The position numbers and the translations under genes were made by a program. From Terrabacter sp. MAHUQ-38 (GTDB lineage Bacteria > Actinomycetota > Actinomycetes > Actinomycetales > Dermatophilaceae), in NCBI RefSeq assembly GCF_014518425.1, contig NZ_JACVCU010000001.1, positions 434,001 through 498,000 on the forward strand: a stretch of DNA of 64,000 nt, given 5' to 3'. Below, piece by piece: positions 45,970-53,269 of the stretch. The notes under the pieces are model-generated. The model saw nothing but the letters and a program-made list of their open reading frames with translations. It ran no database searches and was not told the DNA's origin. Within the stretch, counting starts at the first letter, position 1, and every line of letters starts with the position of its first letter.

Positions 45970-46638
45970 TCAGGATTCAAAGGGCAGCATGCCGGCAGGC
46001 ATGCCTGAGGACCAAGCTTCCACTTGGATTAGGTGTTCTTTGAGGTCTGGAACGGCGTCCAGAACCGTGACTTCGGCTACTGCATCGCCGCCTGCACCAC
46101 GCTTACGCCGCCACTCGTCGTAGGGATACGCAGACACAGTGCGAAATGTCTCGGGCCCCCGCAGCGGGGCGTTGGGGACGTGTACAGATCCCGTGTTGTA
46201 CGGCGATAGCTCGACTGCCGCCCCGTGCACAGAGATCAGGCTGGCCGTATCCACGTGGAGCACGACGTGCTCGCCGTCTCGGTATTGGCGCGCGCGCAGT
46301 AGCCTCTTCAGCCTGTCCTCGGTCGGCCAGAAGTAGACCCGCGAGTTCAGTGCGGACAAGAAGTCGGGCAAGGTGGCGCCCTCAGTAAGGCACCGATCTA
46401 TGAACTTCAGCGGCGCCTGGTCACGAACAATCGCGTGGCCATGTGTCGGGTGGGCAAGGGGCACGCTCTTCTGGCGTACTTGCTCCAGCATCTCGGCCCG
46501 CTCATCAGCGACTACCCCGAAGAGGTCGATTAGCGCCGCGGTGGACAAGAGGCCGTGCCTCTGGATACTCGGCCACGCGGCGCGCGAGGCCAAGTGGTAG
46601 AGGACAGGGTGTGCCCCAATGAGGTCGTCTACGTGCAT
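45970..46638 (-). CDS. DUF7002-like protein, possible ADP-ribosyltransferase fold
   Basis: 222 residues. The N-terminus VLYHLASRAAWPSIQRHGLLST and the central RVYFWPTEDRLKRLLRARQY fit DUF7002, a family resembling DarT/DUF4433 (YH...SI...GLLS). A later EVTVLDAVPDLKEHLIQVE segment supplies an acidic residue at a position comparable to ART catalytic Glu. Activity is inferred only from this resemblance. Base composition is less GC-rich than that of the flanking cox genes. It is divergent from the MazG-like gene. Confidence 0.65.
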   Translation of the reverse strand: MHVDDLIGAHPVLYHLASRAAWPSIQRHGLLSTAALIDLFGVVADERAEMLEQVRQKSVPLAHPTHGHAIVRDQAPLKFIDRCLTEGATLPDFLSALNSRVYFWPTEDRLKRLLRARQYRDGEHVVLHVDTASLISVHGAAVELSPYNTGSVHVPNAPLRGPETFRTVSAYPYDEWRRKRGAGGDAVAEVTVLDAVPDLKEHLIQVEAWSSGMPAGMLPFES

Positions 46639-46741
46639 GGCTCGAACCGTAACCCGCGCAAGCCATCTCCGAGGTCACCGTGGCGGCCTGTCACGACGGG
46701 AAGCTGCGCCCGACCGTGCGGGTCGTGGCAGGATGGCCGCC

Positions 46742-47341
46742 ATGTCGGGAACTCGTTCGGCGCCCTTAGCAGGTGAGCGGCACGAATCCGACGTCCCTCA
46801 TCGTCTGGAGCCTACGCCGAGCCCACACGCGCCGTGCATGCAGCAGTTGGTCCTGCCCGTCCCCGGCCTCGGCATCGAACCCTTGTCCCGAGCGTCGCGG
46901 CCCCGAGTGGCGCCCTCGCGCGTGGCTGCCCAGGTACATGCGTTTCACCGGGCCTTTGGCCTGCCGCGGGCGAACACTCCCTCCGTAGAGTCCGTCACGG
47001 ACGAGGTTCTACGGTTGCGAGAGCGCTTGTTGGATGAAGAAACAGCGGAATTTGCGGTCGCCTCCCACCGCCGCGACTTGGTCGGCATGGCCGATGCATT
47101 GGCTGACATCGTTTACGTGGCATACGGGACGGCGGTTACCCTTGGACTCGATCTGGATCTCATCCTGGACGAAGTTCACCGCTCCAACTTGAGCAAACTG
47201 GATGAGCGTGGCCGCCCCGTTCTGAGGCACGATGGCAAGGTGTTGAAGTCACCCCGGTACAGCCCGCCGGACATCGCGGCTGTGATCGCAGAGCAGCCGA
47301 CGCTGCCATTCGGCCCGGCTGCCAACGAGAGTCTCAGTTGA
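46742..47341 (+). CDS. MazG-like nucleoside triphosphate pyrophosphohydrolase
   Basis: 199 residues from ATG 46742 (AGGA upstream); ATG 46838 gives a 167-residue form closer to family size. The all-alpha NTP pyrophosphatase core is RLRERLLDEETAEFAVA (ExxE metal site), then DALADIVYVAYGTAVTLG (second acidic pair), followed by the phage-type C-terminal segment EVHRSNLSKLDERGRPVLR and KSPRYSPPDI. It should cut a (d)NTP to the monophosphate and pyrophosphate. Phage MazZ, which supplies dGMP to PurZ, belongs to this superfamily. Its stop overlaps the stop of the convergent PurZ-like gene by eight bases. Confidence 0.85.
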   Translation: MSGTRSAPLAGERHESDVPHRLEPTPSPHAPCMQQLVLPVPGLGIEPLSRASRPRVAPSRVAAQVHAFHRAFGLPRANTPSVESVTDEVLRLRERLLDEETAEFAVASHRRDLVGMADALADIVYVAYGTAVTLGLDLDLILDEVHRSNLSKLDERGRPVLRHDGKVLKSPRYSPPDIAAVIAEQPTLPFGPAANESLS

Positions 47342-49007
47342 CCGTGCGGCCTCGCCACTCGCGCCTGTCAATCACACTACGTCGAGAAAAATTCGTCGCG
47401 ATCAGCGAGACTGGGGCGCCGGATACCTGTTCGACCTCTTCGACGAATCTGATCGTCTCTGCGGTTAGTTGCTCATATCGGAATGCCTCGCGGTTCTGTG
47501 CGGAAAGGTAATCGGCAAAGGTCAACGCCACATCTGTGGCTCCGTTGAGCTCAGAGGCGCGACGCAACTGCCACCAGTCGAACTCAGCGACGCGCCGTTC
47601 GTTGCCCGAGACAGAGCCGCGTTCGTCGATCGCCGCTCGGGGAAGTTTTGAGCGCTCGGCAATCTCGTCCCAAGTCAGGTCCTTCGACTGGCCCATCGGC
47701 CCCGACGGTCCACCAACGCGAATGGGATAGGTGCGGCACACCATGACGGACCTACGAACCCTCCTGGGACTGATGCCAGCTTCGCTGAGCACGCCGGCTA
47801 CGGTGGTGTCTCTGCTTGTGACCCAGGGATACGTACCGTGAAACAGGCTGAGCCCCGTTCCCTGAGTGCCCTCAAGCAACACCCGGCTGCCATTGGCATA
47901 GGCCTCATCAAGGGCATCCCCGGTAGAGGCGATGAATTGGCGGAGCTCTAGACAAGCTCCCGCGAGAACCGACGCATCGGCATCCTCTCGTGCCCTGATA
48001 CGGCGTTCGGCCGCCCGGCCGACACCCTGGCCGGTGGAACCGATCCGCTCGGTGAGCAGCGTTTCGTCCTGTACATCTTGATCGGTGATGACCATCGCCT
48101 GCGGGTCGATGCGGATACGTCGCGGGTCCACGCCAGCGGTCTGAATTTCCTCAAGCAAGACGGCCGGGTTTATAACAGCTCCGGGTCCAATAAGGATTTG
48201 CGCCGCCGTATTGGCCAACGAGCCCGACGGGAGCGAACGGTGCGTCGTGGGCGTTTCAGTTGGCACTTTGTGACCAGCATTGGGGCCACCTACCCGCATG
48301 AGGACGTCGTACTCGGGAGCGAGATAGAAGGCGATGTTGCCCTTTCCTTCTGAGCCAAACTCACCACCCACCAAGACGTCGACAAGGGGCTCCCCGAGGT
48401 CCGCTAACAAGCCCACGCGAGCGGCACACCGGATGAGGACGTCGGTCTCAGTGTTCCGGTGGGTGTCAAGCACGACGTCGGCCAGGACTTCGAGCCGTGG
48501 CACGGCTGCCTCCGTCGCGTTTGCGGACACCGCCGCATAGGAATCGAACTCCGAGATTCCGGTGTCGCCGCGACGACTCAGGTAGCGAGTCTCAAGCTCG
48601 GAACTGCTGCTCGACTTGACATGCACATGCCAGACTTTTCGGCCGAACCGCCTACGCAACTGCTCAAGCTGACCCTCCGTTCGCACCGAGTCGATAACAA
48701 CTACACCCCGCGGCACGGCCGTCGCGATGAAGGGCTCGGCCCCATCCGCGACCCAAGAGCCACCTGTAGTGGCGTCGAGTTCATCTCCGAACGTTTGCAG
48801 GCCCGCACGATCACATAGCTCCGGCCCCGTCCGTGTTCTCTCATGTAGTGATTGGATGAGCTCCCGCGTGGCGACGACCTCCGCACCAAATCGGACGGAT
48901 AGCCCGTTGGCCAGCGTTGACTTGCCACTTGCGACCTGCCCCGAAAGCGCGACGAGAATCTGCGTCAAAGAAGTACCCCCTGATTGACCATCTATGAGAT
49001 CGATCAT
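47334..49007 (-). CDS. P-loop kinase fused to PurA/PurZ-like synthetase
   Basis: 557 residues from ATG 49007, chosen for AAGGGGGC upstream and an ATGA overlap with the JAB-E1 gene. Domain 1 (about 15-200) is a P-loop NTPase with GQVASGKST at 23-31, like nucleoside-monophosphate or dephospho-CoA kinases. Domain 2 (about 208-545) is an adenylosuccinate-synthetase fold: GEFGSEGKG at 215-223, GGPNAGH at 240-246, LPSG at 259-262, GSTGQGVG at 323-330, LEGTQG with HGTYPWVTS at 378-398. Canonical PurA has GDEGKG; here the catalytic Asp is Ser219, as in viral PurZ, and the domain is short (about 335 residues against about 430). TKLD near the C-terminus is replaced by TFAD. It may make 2-aminoadenylosuccinate-type nucleotides; this is inference. 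Confidence 0.85.
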   Translation of the reverse strand: MIDLIDGQSGGTSLTQILVALSGQVASGKSTLANGLSVRFGAEVVATRELIQSLHERTRTGPELCDRAGLQTFGDELDATTGGSWVADGAEPFIATAVPRGVVVIDSVRTEGQLEQLRRRFGRKVWHVHVKSSSSSELETRYLSRRGDTGISEFDSYAAVSANATEAAVPRLEVLADVVLDTHRNTETDVLIRCAARVGLLADLGEPLVDVLVGGEFGSEGKGNIAFYLAPEYDVLMRVGGPNAGHKVPTETPTTHRSLPSGSLANTAAQILIGPGAVINPAVLLEEIQTAGVDPRRIRIDPQAMVITDQDVQDETLLTERIGSTGQGVGRAAERRIRAREDADASVLAGACLELRQFIASTGDALDEAYANGSRVLLEGTQGTGLSLFHGTYPWVTSRDTTVAGVLSEAGISPRRVRRSVMVCRTYPIRVGGPSGPMGQSKDLTWDEIAERSKLPRAAIDERGSVSGNERRVAEFDWWQLRRASELNGATDVALTFADYLSAQNREAFRYEQLTAETIRFVEEVEQVSGAPVSLIATNFSRRSVIDRREWRGRTVN

Positions 49008-50608
49008 GCCCCCTTTATGCAGCTCGCATGGCTCGACACGTCGTCCACCTTCGTGACCGCCCATGTCGATGGGGTCTGACGGAAATGTGGAAGGGGGCCT
49101 CGCCTCCGCCCAGGTTGGCGCTGCAGGTGGACCGGAGGACTCGACTCAATACCTGTGTTGGCAATCGACTCCAGCCGACGATCTATGAGGTTGTCGAACC
49201 AACGCCTCAGTGTCCGGACCCGATTCTGGTCTGACCAAGGACCGGAGGCGCGACGCAGGTCAATCCGACCGTCTCCGATGGGACCCTGGCTCTCGGTAGT
49301 GCAGTAGGGCTGCGTCTGGTGAGGAAGGCGCTCGAGGCGGTGCAGCGCGAGGCTGAACCGCTGCGCGCCGGGGACGCCGCAGCCAGCGGGGTGAGCGACC
49401 AAGGCCACGAACTGCTCGAGCTGACTGCTGCTGACGCCGGCACATAGCGCTGCCACGTTGGGGCGGCCGGACACGGGATTTCGGCCGGCCCTGCGGATGT
49501 ACTCGGGATCATCGAGGTCACCGCTCATCTCCAGCGCGACCTCGGTCATGTCAATCTGGCCCGTGCACGCGAGGCACGGAACTCCCGGGGTCGCGGTTTG
49601 CACCCGTCTCGTGGCACCTCGCATCCCACCGGTTGCGAAGGTGTCGATGGCGATCCCGCCGTCGATGACCGGGATCAGGTCGGCGTACGCGAGCGTGTTA
49701 AGTGCCGCTCGTGGCCACGGCCGGTCGACGCAGCTGAAGATCATGTCGTAGTCGAGTGCGTCAGACATGCCGGTGGGCGAGCAGATGCTGTCGTGGTGGC
49801 GCGTCACCGTGAACGTCTCCGCGGTGGCGGCCTGGCGGGCGAGTCGCGCTGCGATGTCGACCTTGCGGCGTCGAAGGCGGACGTCGCGGCGGGTCGCTCC
49901 GATCATGCGGTCGCGGTTGTGCGTCTCGATCCGGTCGAAGTCCATGACGCCGATCTCGAGGAGGCCCGTGGCCGCCAGGCGCTGTACGACGTCGAGGCCG
50001 ACGCTGCCGACGCCGACTACCAGGACTCGGAGTCGCGTGATGTCGCGGTGCAGCCGCTCGCCCCACGCGGAGATCGTGCGTGCTTGGGTCGCGGCGTCGG
50101 CAAGGGACGAGACCAGATCGTCGTTCCAGGAGGTGACCAGAGTCTGGCCGACTCGTCGGACCGACTCTGCCCATCCCGCATTGCCGTCGATCCAGACGCG
50201 GGCCGACCAGGACTCATCGCCCGCTAGGGTCATGCCGACTAGCGGTAGCCCGGTCACCTGCTGGACAAGGCCGGCGAACGACGACTCGGCGTCGGCGTCC
50301 GGGGAGCTCATCCGCTGCCATCCTCGACCGCGCGGGTGGCTGTGCATCATGACGACGCCGCGACCGTCACGGGCGGCCTGGGTCGCCACCCTGAGCACGT
50401 AGGCGCCGGTGAGGGAGGCGTTGCCGTGCACCTGGCGTTCTCCGTCGAGGGGCAGTTCGATGCCGGTGATCACCCTGCTGGTCCTGGATTTGCCGGTGGA
50501 TGGGGCATAGGTCGCCAAGCAGATGTCCTCTTGGCCGTCGACGCGCAGCAGGTGCTGGCTGAGGTCGCGATGGTGGGTCGCGGTCATCGCGACTGAGTGC
50601 CGGTACAT
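49004..50608 (-). CDS. JAB-ThiF (E1-like) fusion of a bacterial ubiquitin-like system
   Basis: 534 residues. The N-terminal JAB/JAMM domain has MMHSHP with H89 and H91, and SSPD with D104; the HxH-to-Asp spacing (12) is slightly longer than canonical. E51 may be the catalytic Glu. The ThiF/E1 domain starts near 190 with GVGSVG (199-204), then MDFDRIETHNRDRM, the arginine-rich adenylation helix, and PCLAC (C345, C348). A basic C-terminal tail of about 80 residues follows. It would adenylate the ubiquitin-like C-terminus and cleave conjugates or precursors. It starts one base after the E2 stop and overlaps the PurZ-like start by ATGA. Confidence 0.92.
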   Translation of the reverse strand: MYRHSVAMTATHHRDLSQHLLRVDGQEDICLATYAPSTGKSRTSRVITGIELPLDGERQVHGNASLTGAYVLRVATQAARDGRGVVMMHSHPRGRGWQRMSSPDADAESSFAGLVQQVTGLPLVGMTLAGDESWSARVWIDGNAGWAESVRRVGQTLVTSWNDDLVSSLADAATQARTISAWGERLHRDITRLRVLVVGVGSVGLDVVQRLAATGLLEIGVMDFDRIETHNRDRMIGATRRDVRLRRRKVDIAARLARQAATAETFTVTRHHDSICSPTGMSDALDYDMIFSCVDRPWPRAALNTLAYADLIPVIDGGIAIDTFATGGMRGATRRVQTATPGVPCLACTGQIDMTEVALEMSGDLDDPEYIRRAGRNPVSGRPNVAALCAGVSSSQLEQFVALVAHPAGCGVPGAQRFSLALHRLERLPHQTQPYCTTESQGPIGDGRIDLRRASGPWSDQNRVRTLRRWFDNLIDRRLESIANTGIESSPPVHLQRQPGRRRGPLPHFRQTPSTWAVTKVDDVSSHASCIKGA

Positions 50609-50609
50609 T

Positions 50610-50978
50610 TCAGACCGCCTGTCCGAGTATGCCGCGCACGTGTGAGATCCAGATGAGGATCGGCTTGCGTGTCATAGCCCACGGTCCTGCCTCGCGCGAG
50701 TGACGGCGCCACCCAGGCTCGCAGTCCACGGTGTCGGTGTTGGTGTGGGCGAAGTTCACCTCGTCGACGAGGTGGATCCAGTGCGGCGGGACCGTGGGCC
50801 AACCCTGCAGCTCGCTGACGCTGACGCCGGTCTCGACTTCCTGGCCGGCGTACCGGCCCGCCGCGGGGACGACCGTGTATCGGACGGCCTCGCCGCAGCG
50901 GGTCGGCTTGTGGCCTTCCTCCTCGAGGTCGGCGATGAACCTTATGACCCCGTCGGTGGGGGAAGACCCTGCGGTCAT
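50610..50978 (-). CDS. Prokaryotic E2 (family E-like) ubiquitin-conjugating protein
   Basis: 122 residues from ATG 50978. The E2-like core has a conserved PPHWIHLVDEV segment (H66) and a candidate catalytic Cys, C86, in TVDCEPGWRRHSR, the motif of the Prok-E2_E family that accompanies multi-ubiquitin-domain proteins. ISHVRGILG near the end is also family-typical. It should accept the ubiquitin-like protein from the E1. Its start overlaps the ubiquitin-like stop as TGATG. Confidence 0.88.
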   Translation of the reverse strand: MTAGSSPTDGVIRFIADLEEEGHKPTRCGEAVRYTVVPAAGRYAGQEVETGVSVSELQGWPTVPPHWIHLVDEVNFAHTNTDTVDCEPGWRRHSREAGPWAMTRKPILIWISHVRGILGQAV

Positions 50979-51238
50979 CAGGCGACCTGGGCGCTCTGTC
51001 GCACGGTGACGAATGCGTCGCCGTCGTTGAGGTCGATGACCTTCTCGTCGCGGTAGACCTTGGGCTCGCCGTTGTGCTTGACCTTGGCGAGGTCGTACTG
51101 CGCCGGGTCGACACCGGCCAGACGCAGGAGCGAAGCCGCCTCCTGGTCGTCGTCGTGGGTCGTGAAGGTCTGGCCGTCGATCGTGAAGGTGAGCGGCTTG
51201 CGGTTTTCGTGCTTGTCGTGCTCGTGCTTGTCGTTCAT
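50978..51238 (-). CDS. Ubiquitin-like protein (single multi-ubiquitin-type domain)
   Basis: 86 residues from ATG 51238 with AGGAGGG upstream. A His/Lys/Glu-rich start (NDKHEHDKHENRK) leads into a beta-grasp pattern, LTFTIDGQTFTTHDDDQEAA, then LLRLAGVDPAQYDL and DLNDGDAFVTVRQSAQVA. This matches one repeat of the multi-ubiquitin domain. There is no C-terminal Gly-Gly; the chain ends QVA. The downstream E2 and E1 genes define its role as the conjugated modifier. Confidence 0.85.
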   Translation of the reverse strand: MNDKHEHDKHENRKPLTFTIDGQTFTTHDDDQEAASLLRLAGVDPAQYDLAKVKHNGEPKVYRDEKVIDLNDGDAFVTVRQSAQVA

Positions 51239-51290
51239 GTTCCCTCCTGAGAACTCGTTGTCGTAGTGCTGCTGCGAAGGTTCCGGGCGC

Positions 51291-51321
51291 GCTGCCCGGC
51301 GGCTTCCGGCCACCGGGCAGC
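51291..51321. other. Intergenic hairpin inside the ubiquitin-like operon
   Basis: GCTGCCCGG (51291-51299) and CCGGGCAGC (51313-51321) form a perfect 9-bp stem with a 13-base loop, between the 51-residue protein gene and the ubiquitin-like gene. There is no T-run after it on the transcribed strand, so it may be a processing or stability element more than a full terminator. Confidence 0.5.
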
Positions 51322-51325
51322 ACGG

Positions 51326-51481
51326 TCAGGTCTCGTTACGGACGCCCTTGTGCTGCTTCGGGCTGCCGTTGAGGATGCGGCCGGTACCCGTGTCGCGCTT
51401 GAACCACGTGCCGTTCGACTTGAACTCGCTGCGGTCCGTGATCGCGCCACTGCGGTGGCCCATGCCGGTGTTCTTCGCCAC
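51326..51481 (-). CDS. Small basic protein of the ubiquitin-like operon
   Basis: 51 residues from GTG 51481, with GGAGGGGAGG upstream. Sequence features are AKNTGMGHR at the start, WFKRDTGTGRIL in the middle and HKGVRNET at the end, Lys/Arg/Gly-rich, with no Cys and no membrane segment. Similar small proteins (AxNTGxGxRxG ... KRDTxTGRF ... KGVR) recur with bacterial ubiquitin-like or defence loci. Role unknown: it could be an RNA- or DNA-binding factor, a conjugation substrate or a toxin/antitoxin part. First gene after the internal sigma-type promoter. Confidence 0.75.
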   Translation of the reverse strand: MAKNTGMGHRSGAITDRSEFKSNGTWFKRDTGTGRILNGSPKQHKGVRNET

Positions 51482-51533
51482 TGCCGATTCACCTCCCCTC
51501 CGTGAGCCGCCGTGTCTGCCGGCGCCTCTCAGT

Positions 51534-51568
51534 AGGTAGTCGAGGTGGAGGTGCGTGGTGTTAGCGGC
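51534..51568 (-). promoter_or_regulatory. ECF-type promoter for the ubiquitin-like module
   Basis: On the minus strand the sequence reads GCCGCTAACACC (51557-51568), a 13-bp spacer, then TCGACTACCT (51534-51543). It matches the element upstream of the sigma gene at 22 of 22 box positions except one A/T change, with identical spacing. The upstream box contains the TAA stop of the ImmA gene. It lies 53 bp before the 51-residue protein start. Confidence 0.75.
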
Positions 51569-52601
51569 AGTCTTCGCAGCGTCCTTCGACCAGGAGGTTC
51601 GGTCGATACGACAGGAAGCAGCCGCCGGCGCACATGACGAGCTCTTCGTTCTGTCGGTCACAACGGCACTTGCCACAGATGGGGCAGTGCACCTGATGAC
51701 AGTCCTGGCACGGGTAGCCGCGCGCGGTGCGGACCTGGCCGCAACAGGCGATCTCTTGCTCGGGTCGCTGGTCGAATTCGCGGGGCGCCTGCGGGTGAAA
51801 CCTCTCGGCGCCCCATAGGTCGGTGTCGGCCAGAACTGCGATCGTGCGTCGATCTTTGATCGCCAGGGCGTCCATGTAGAAGTCGGCTCGTTCGCCCCAG
51901 GGCGCGGCCCAAAAGGTCCGTTGCTGCACGGCAGCACCCTTCGCGAGGAACCCCAGAGGATGGGCGATAGGGAGGTCCTGACCGGACCATGGATAGACCT
52001 TCGGCCAGCCGTGGTGCGGGTCGGGATGAACGCTGGCGTAGCGAACGATGAGCTTGTCGGTCTCATGGTCGCGGTCGACCAGCACGACGGCCCCGAGACC
52101 GGGCAGGCGGGCCGCGAGTGCGATGGCGCACGTCGGCATGCTCGCCTGGCTCGATTCGTAGAGGTCGACGACGTGCCGAGCTCGAATCGGACCCGAGCCG
52201 ATCACAGCGGCCAGTGCGCCCTCGCTCACCAGCAGTCGCTGTGCGATGCGGTCGCATAGAGTTTCGAGGAACCGCTTCGGTTCCGGCTGGTCAAAGAGCC
52301 AGTCAAAGATCTCGGGGACCTGGCTGACAAGCCAGTGGCCGACTTCGTGCGCCAATGTGAAGTTCTCTCTCCGACTGTTCCAAGTCGGTGCGAAGAGGAT
52401 GACGCCGTCCTTGAGGAAGGAGAGGCCGTCGCAGGCGCCGCCGTCGGCACGTCTTTCGGTCAGGTGCTCGGCCCTATGCACCTTCAAGCCCAGGTCGCGG
52501 CGCATCGTTTCCAAGGGGTCGACCGGGAATCGGGCCATGACCTCCGGCGAGAGCGTGGCAATTGCCGCGGACAGGCAATCGTCGAGCGTGCGCATGGTCA
52601 A
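51561..52601 (-). CDS. ImmA/IrrE metallopeptidase with C-terminal zinc-ribbon-like region
   Basis: 346 residues. The ImmA/IrrE domain has FTLAHEVGHWL with HEVGH at 85-89. A middle domain of about 150 residues (FWAAPWGERADFYMDAL) is unassigned. The last 65 residues contain eleven or more Cys in CxxC-type pairs (CQDCHQVHCPICGKCRC, then CAGGCFLSY and CEDC), probably two zinc sites. Such peptidases cleave partner regulators. It overlaps the XRE-like gene as ATGA, so that protein is the probable substrate or partner. Confidence 0.9.
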   Translation of the reverse strand: MTMRTLDDCLSAAIATLSPEVMARFPVDPLETMRRDLGLKVHRAEHLTERRADGGACDGLSFLKDGVILFAPTWNSRRENFTLAHEVGHWLVSQVPEIFDWLFDQPEPKRFLETLCDRIAQRLLVSEGALAAVIGSGPIRARHVVDLYESSQASMPTCAIALAARLPGLGAVVLVDRDHETDKLIVRYASVHPDPHHGWPKVYPWSGQDLPIAHPLGFLAKGAAVQQRTFWAAPWGERADFYMDALAIKDRRTIAVLADTDLWGAERFHPQAPREFDQRPEQEIACCGQVRTARGYPCQDCHQVHCPICGKCRCDRQNEELVMCAGGCFLSYRPNLLVEGRCEDCR

Positions 52602-53269
52602 CTCGTCTCGAGCGCTCGGACCAGGGCCTCCAACGAGTCGAGCATCTGCTCAACCTCGGGCTCGCGTCCCCGCTGGACTGTCGTCAGCATTCTGGTCCGC
52701 AACATGGTCTGCGCCATGTTCGGTGAGATCCGCTGCGCCAGGGCAAACCTCTGCACCAGGTCGCCGAAGCGCTTGGTCGCGGTGGCGAGGTCCGCGACGG
52801 TGTCCAGGGCACCCTGCTTGGCGGCTGGGGCCGCCACCAGCTTGTCCGGGCTGGTTCCGATCACTTCTGCGATCGCGCGGATGAGAGCAGGTGACACGTC
52901 GGAGGCGACGCTGGTTTGCCACCGGAACACATCTGATGCCTCAACCTCCCACCCGCGGCCTCGCAGTCGCTCCGCCAACTTCGTCGGCTTCATCCCGTGC
53001 CGAGAGCACAGCTGGGTGAAGGCGGTGGAGTCGAGCCGGAAGGAAGAATCTGGCACAAGACCGAGCATCGCCGCGACCGGATCGGACTGAAGCGGCGGCG
53101 CTCCGCGAGAGGACTCCCAGACACTTTCGTCGACCTTGAGGAGCCGCCTGAAGATGGCGCGCTGTTCGTCGTCGAGCTCAGCAAGCCGTCGGTCGCGTTC
53201 CGGCCCGGCCGGCGTTTCGAGTAGCAACTCCATCAGTTCATCCCTTTCATCGAACTCGTTCCCACTCAC
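52598..53269 (-). CDS. XRE-like helix-turn-helix protein paired with ImmA/IrrE
   Basis: 223 residues. Residues about 75-135 have the pattern of a helix-turn-helix (FTQLCSRHGMKPTKLAERLRGRG, then SPALIRAIAEVIGTSPDKL). The first 70 residues are acidic and helical (ERDELMELLLETPAGPERDRRLAEL), and the C-terminal 80 residues are helical too (TKRFGDLVQRFALAQRISPNMAQTML). The protein is encoded between the sigma factor and the peptidase with ATGA overlaps on both sides. It could act as a repressor or anti-sigma factor that the peptidase inactivates. Confidence 0.8.
   Translation of the reverse strand: MSGNEFDERDELMELLLETPAGPERDRRLAELDDEQRAIFRRLLKVDESVWESSRGAPPLQSDPVAAMLGLVPDSSFRLDSTAFTQLCSRHGMKPTKLAERLRGRGWEVEASDVFRWQTSVASDVSPALIRAIAEVIGTSPDKLVAAPAAKQGALDTVADLATATKRFGDLVQRFALAQRISPNMAQTMLRTRMLTTVQRGREPEVEQMLDSLEALVRALETS

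Noticed and set aside
45970-49064. A full Z-genome (2-aminoadenine) biosynthesis locus
   Set aside because: Only MazG-like and PurZ-like parts are visible; no DatZ, DpoZ polymerase or phage structural genes are nearby.
50584-51114. Alternative minus-strand frame across the E2 gene
   Set aside because: It is an Arg/Ser-rich shadow; the E2 frame has the conserved Cys motif and perfect junctions with its neighbours.
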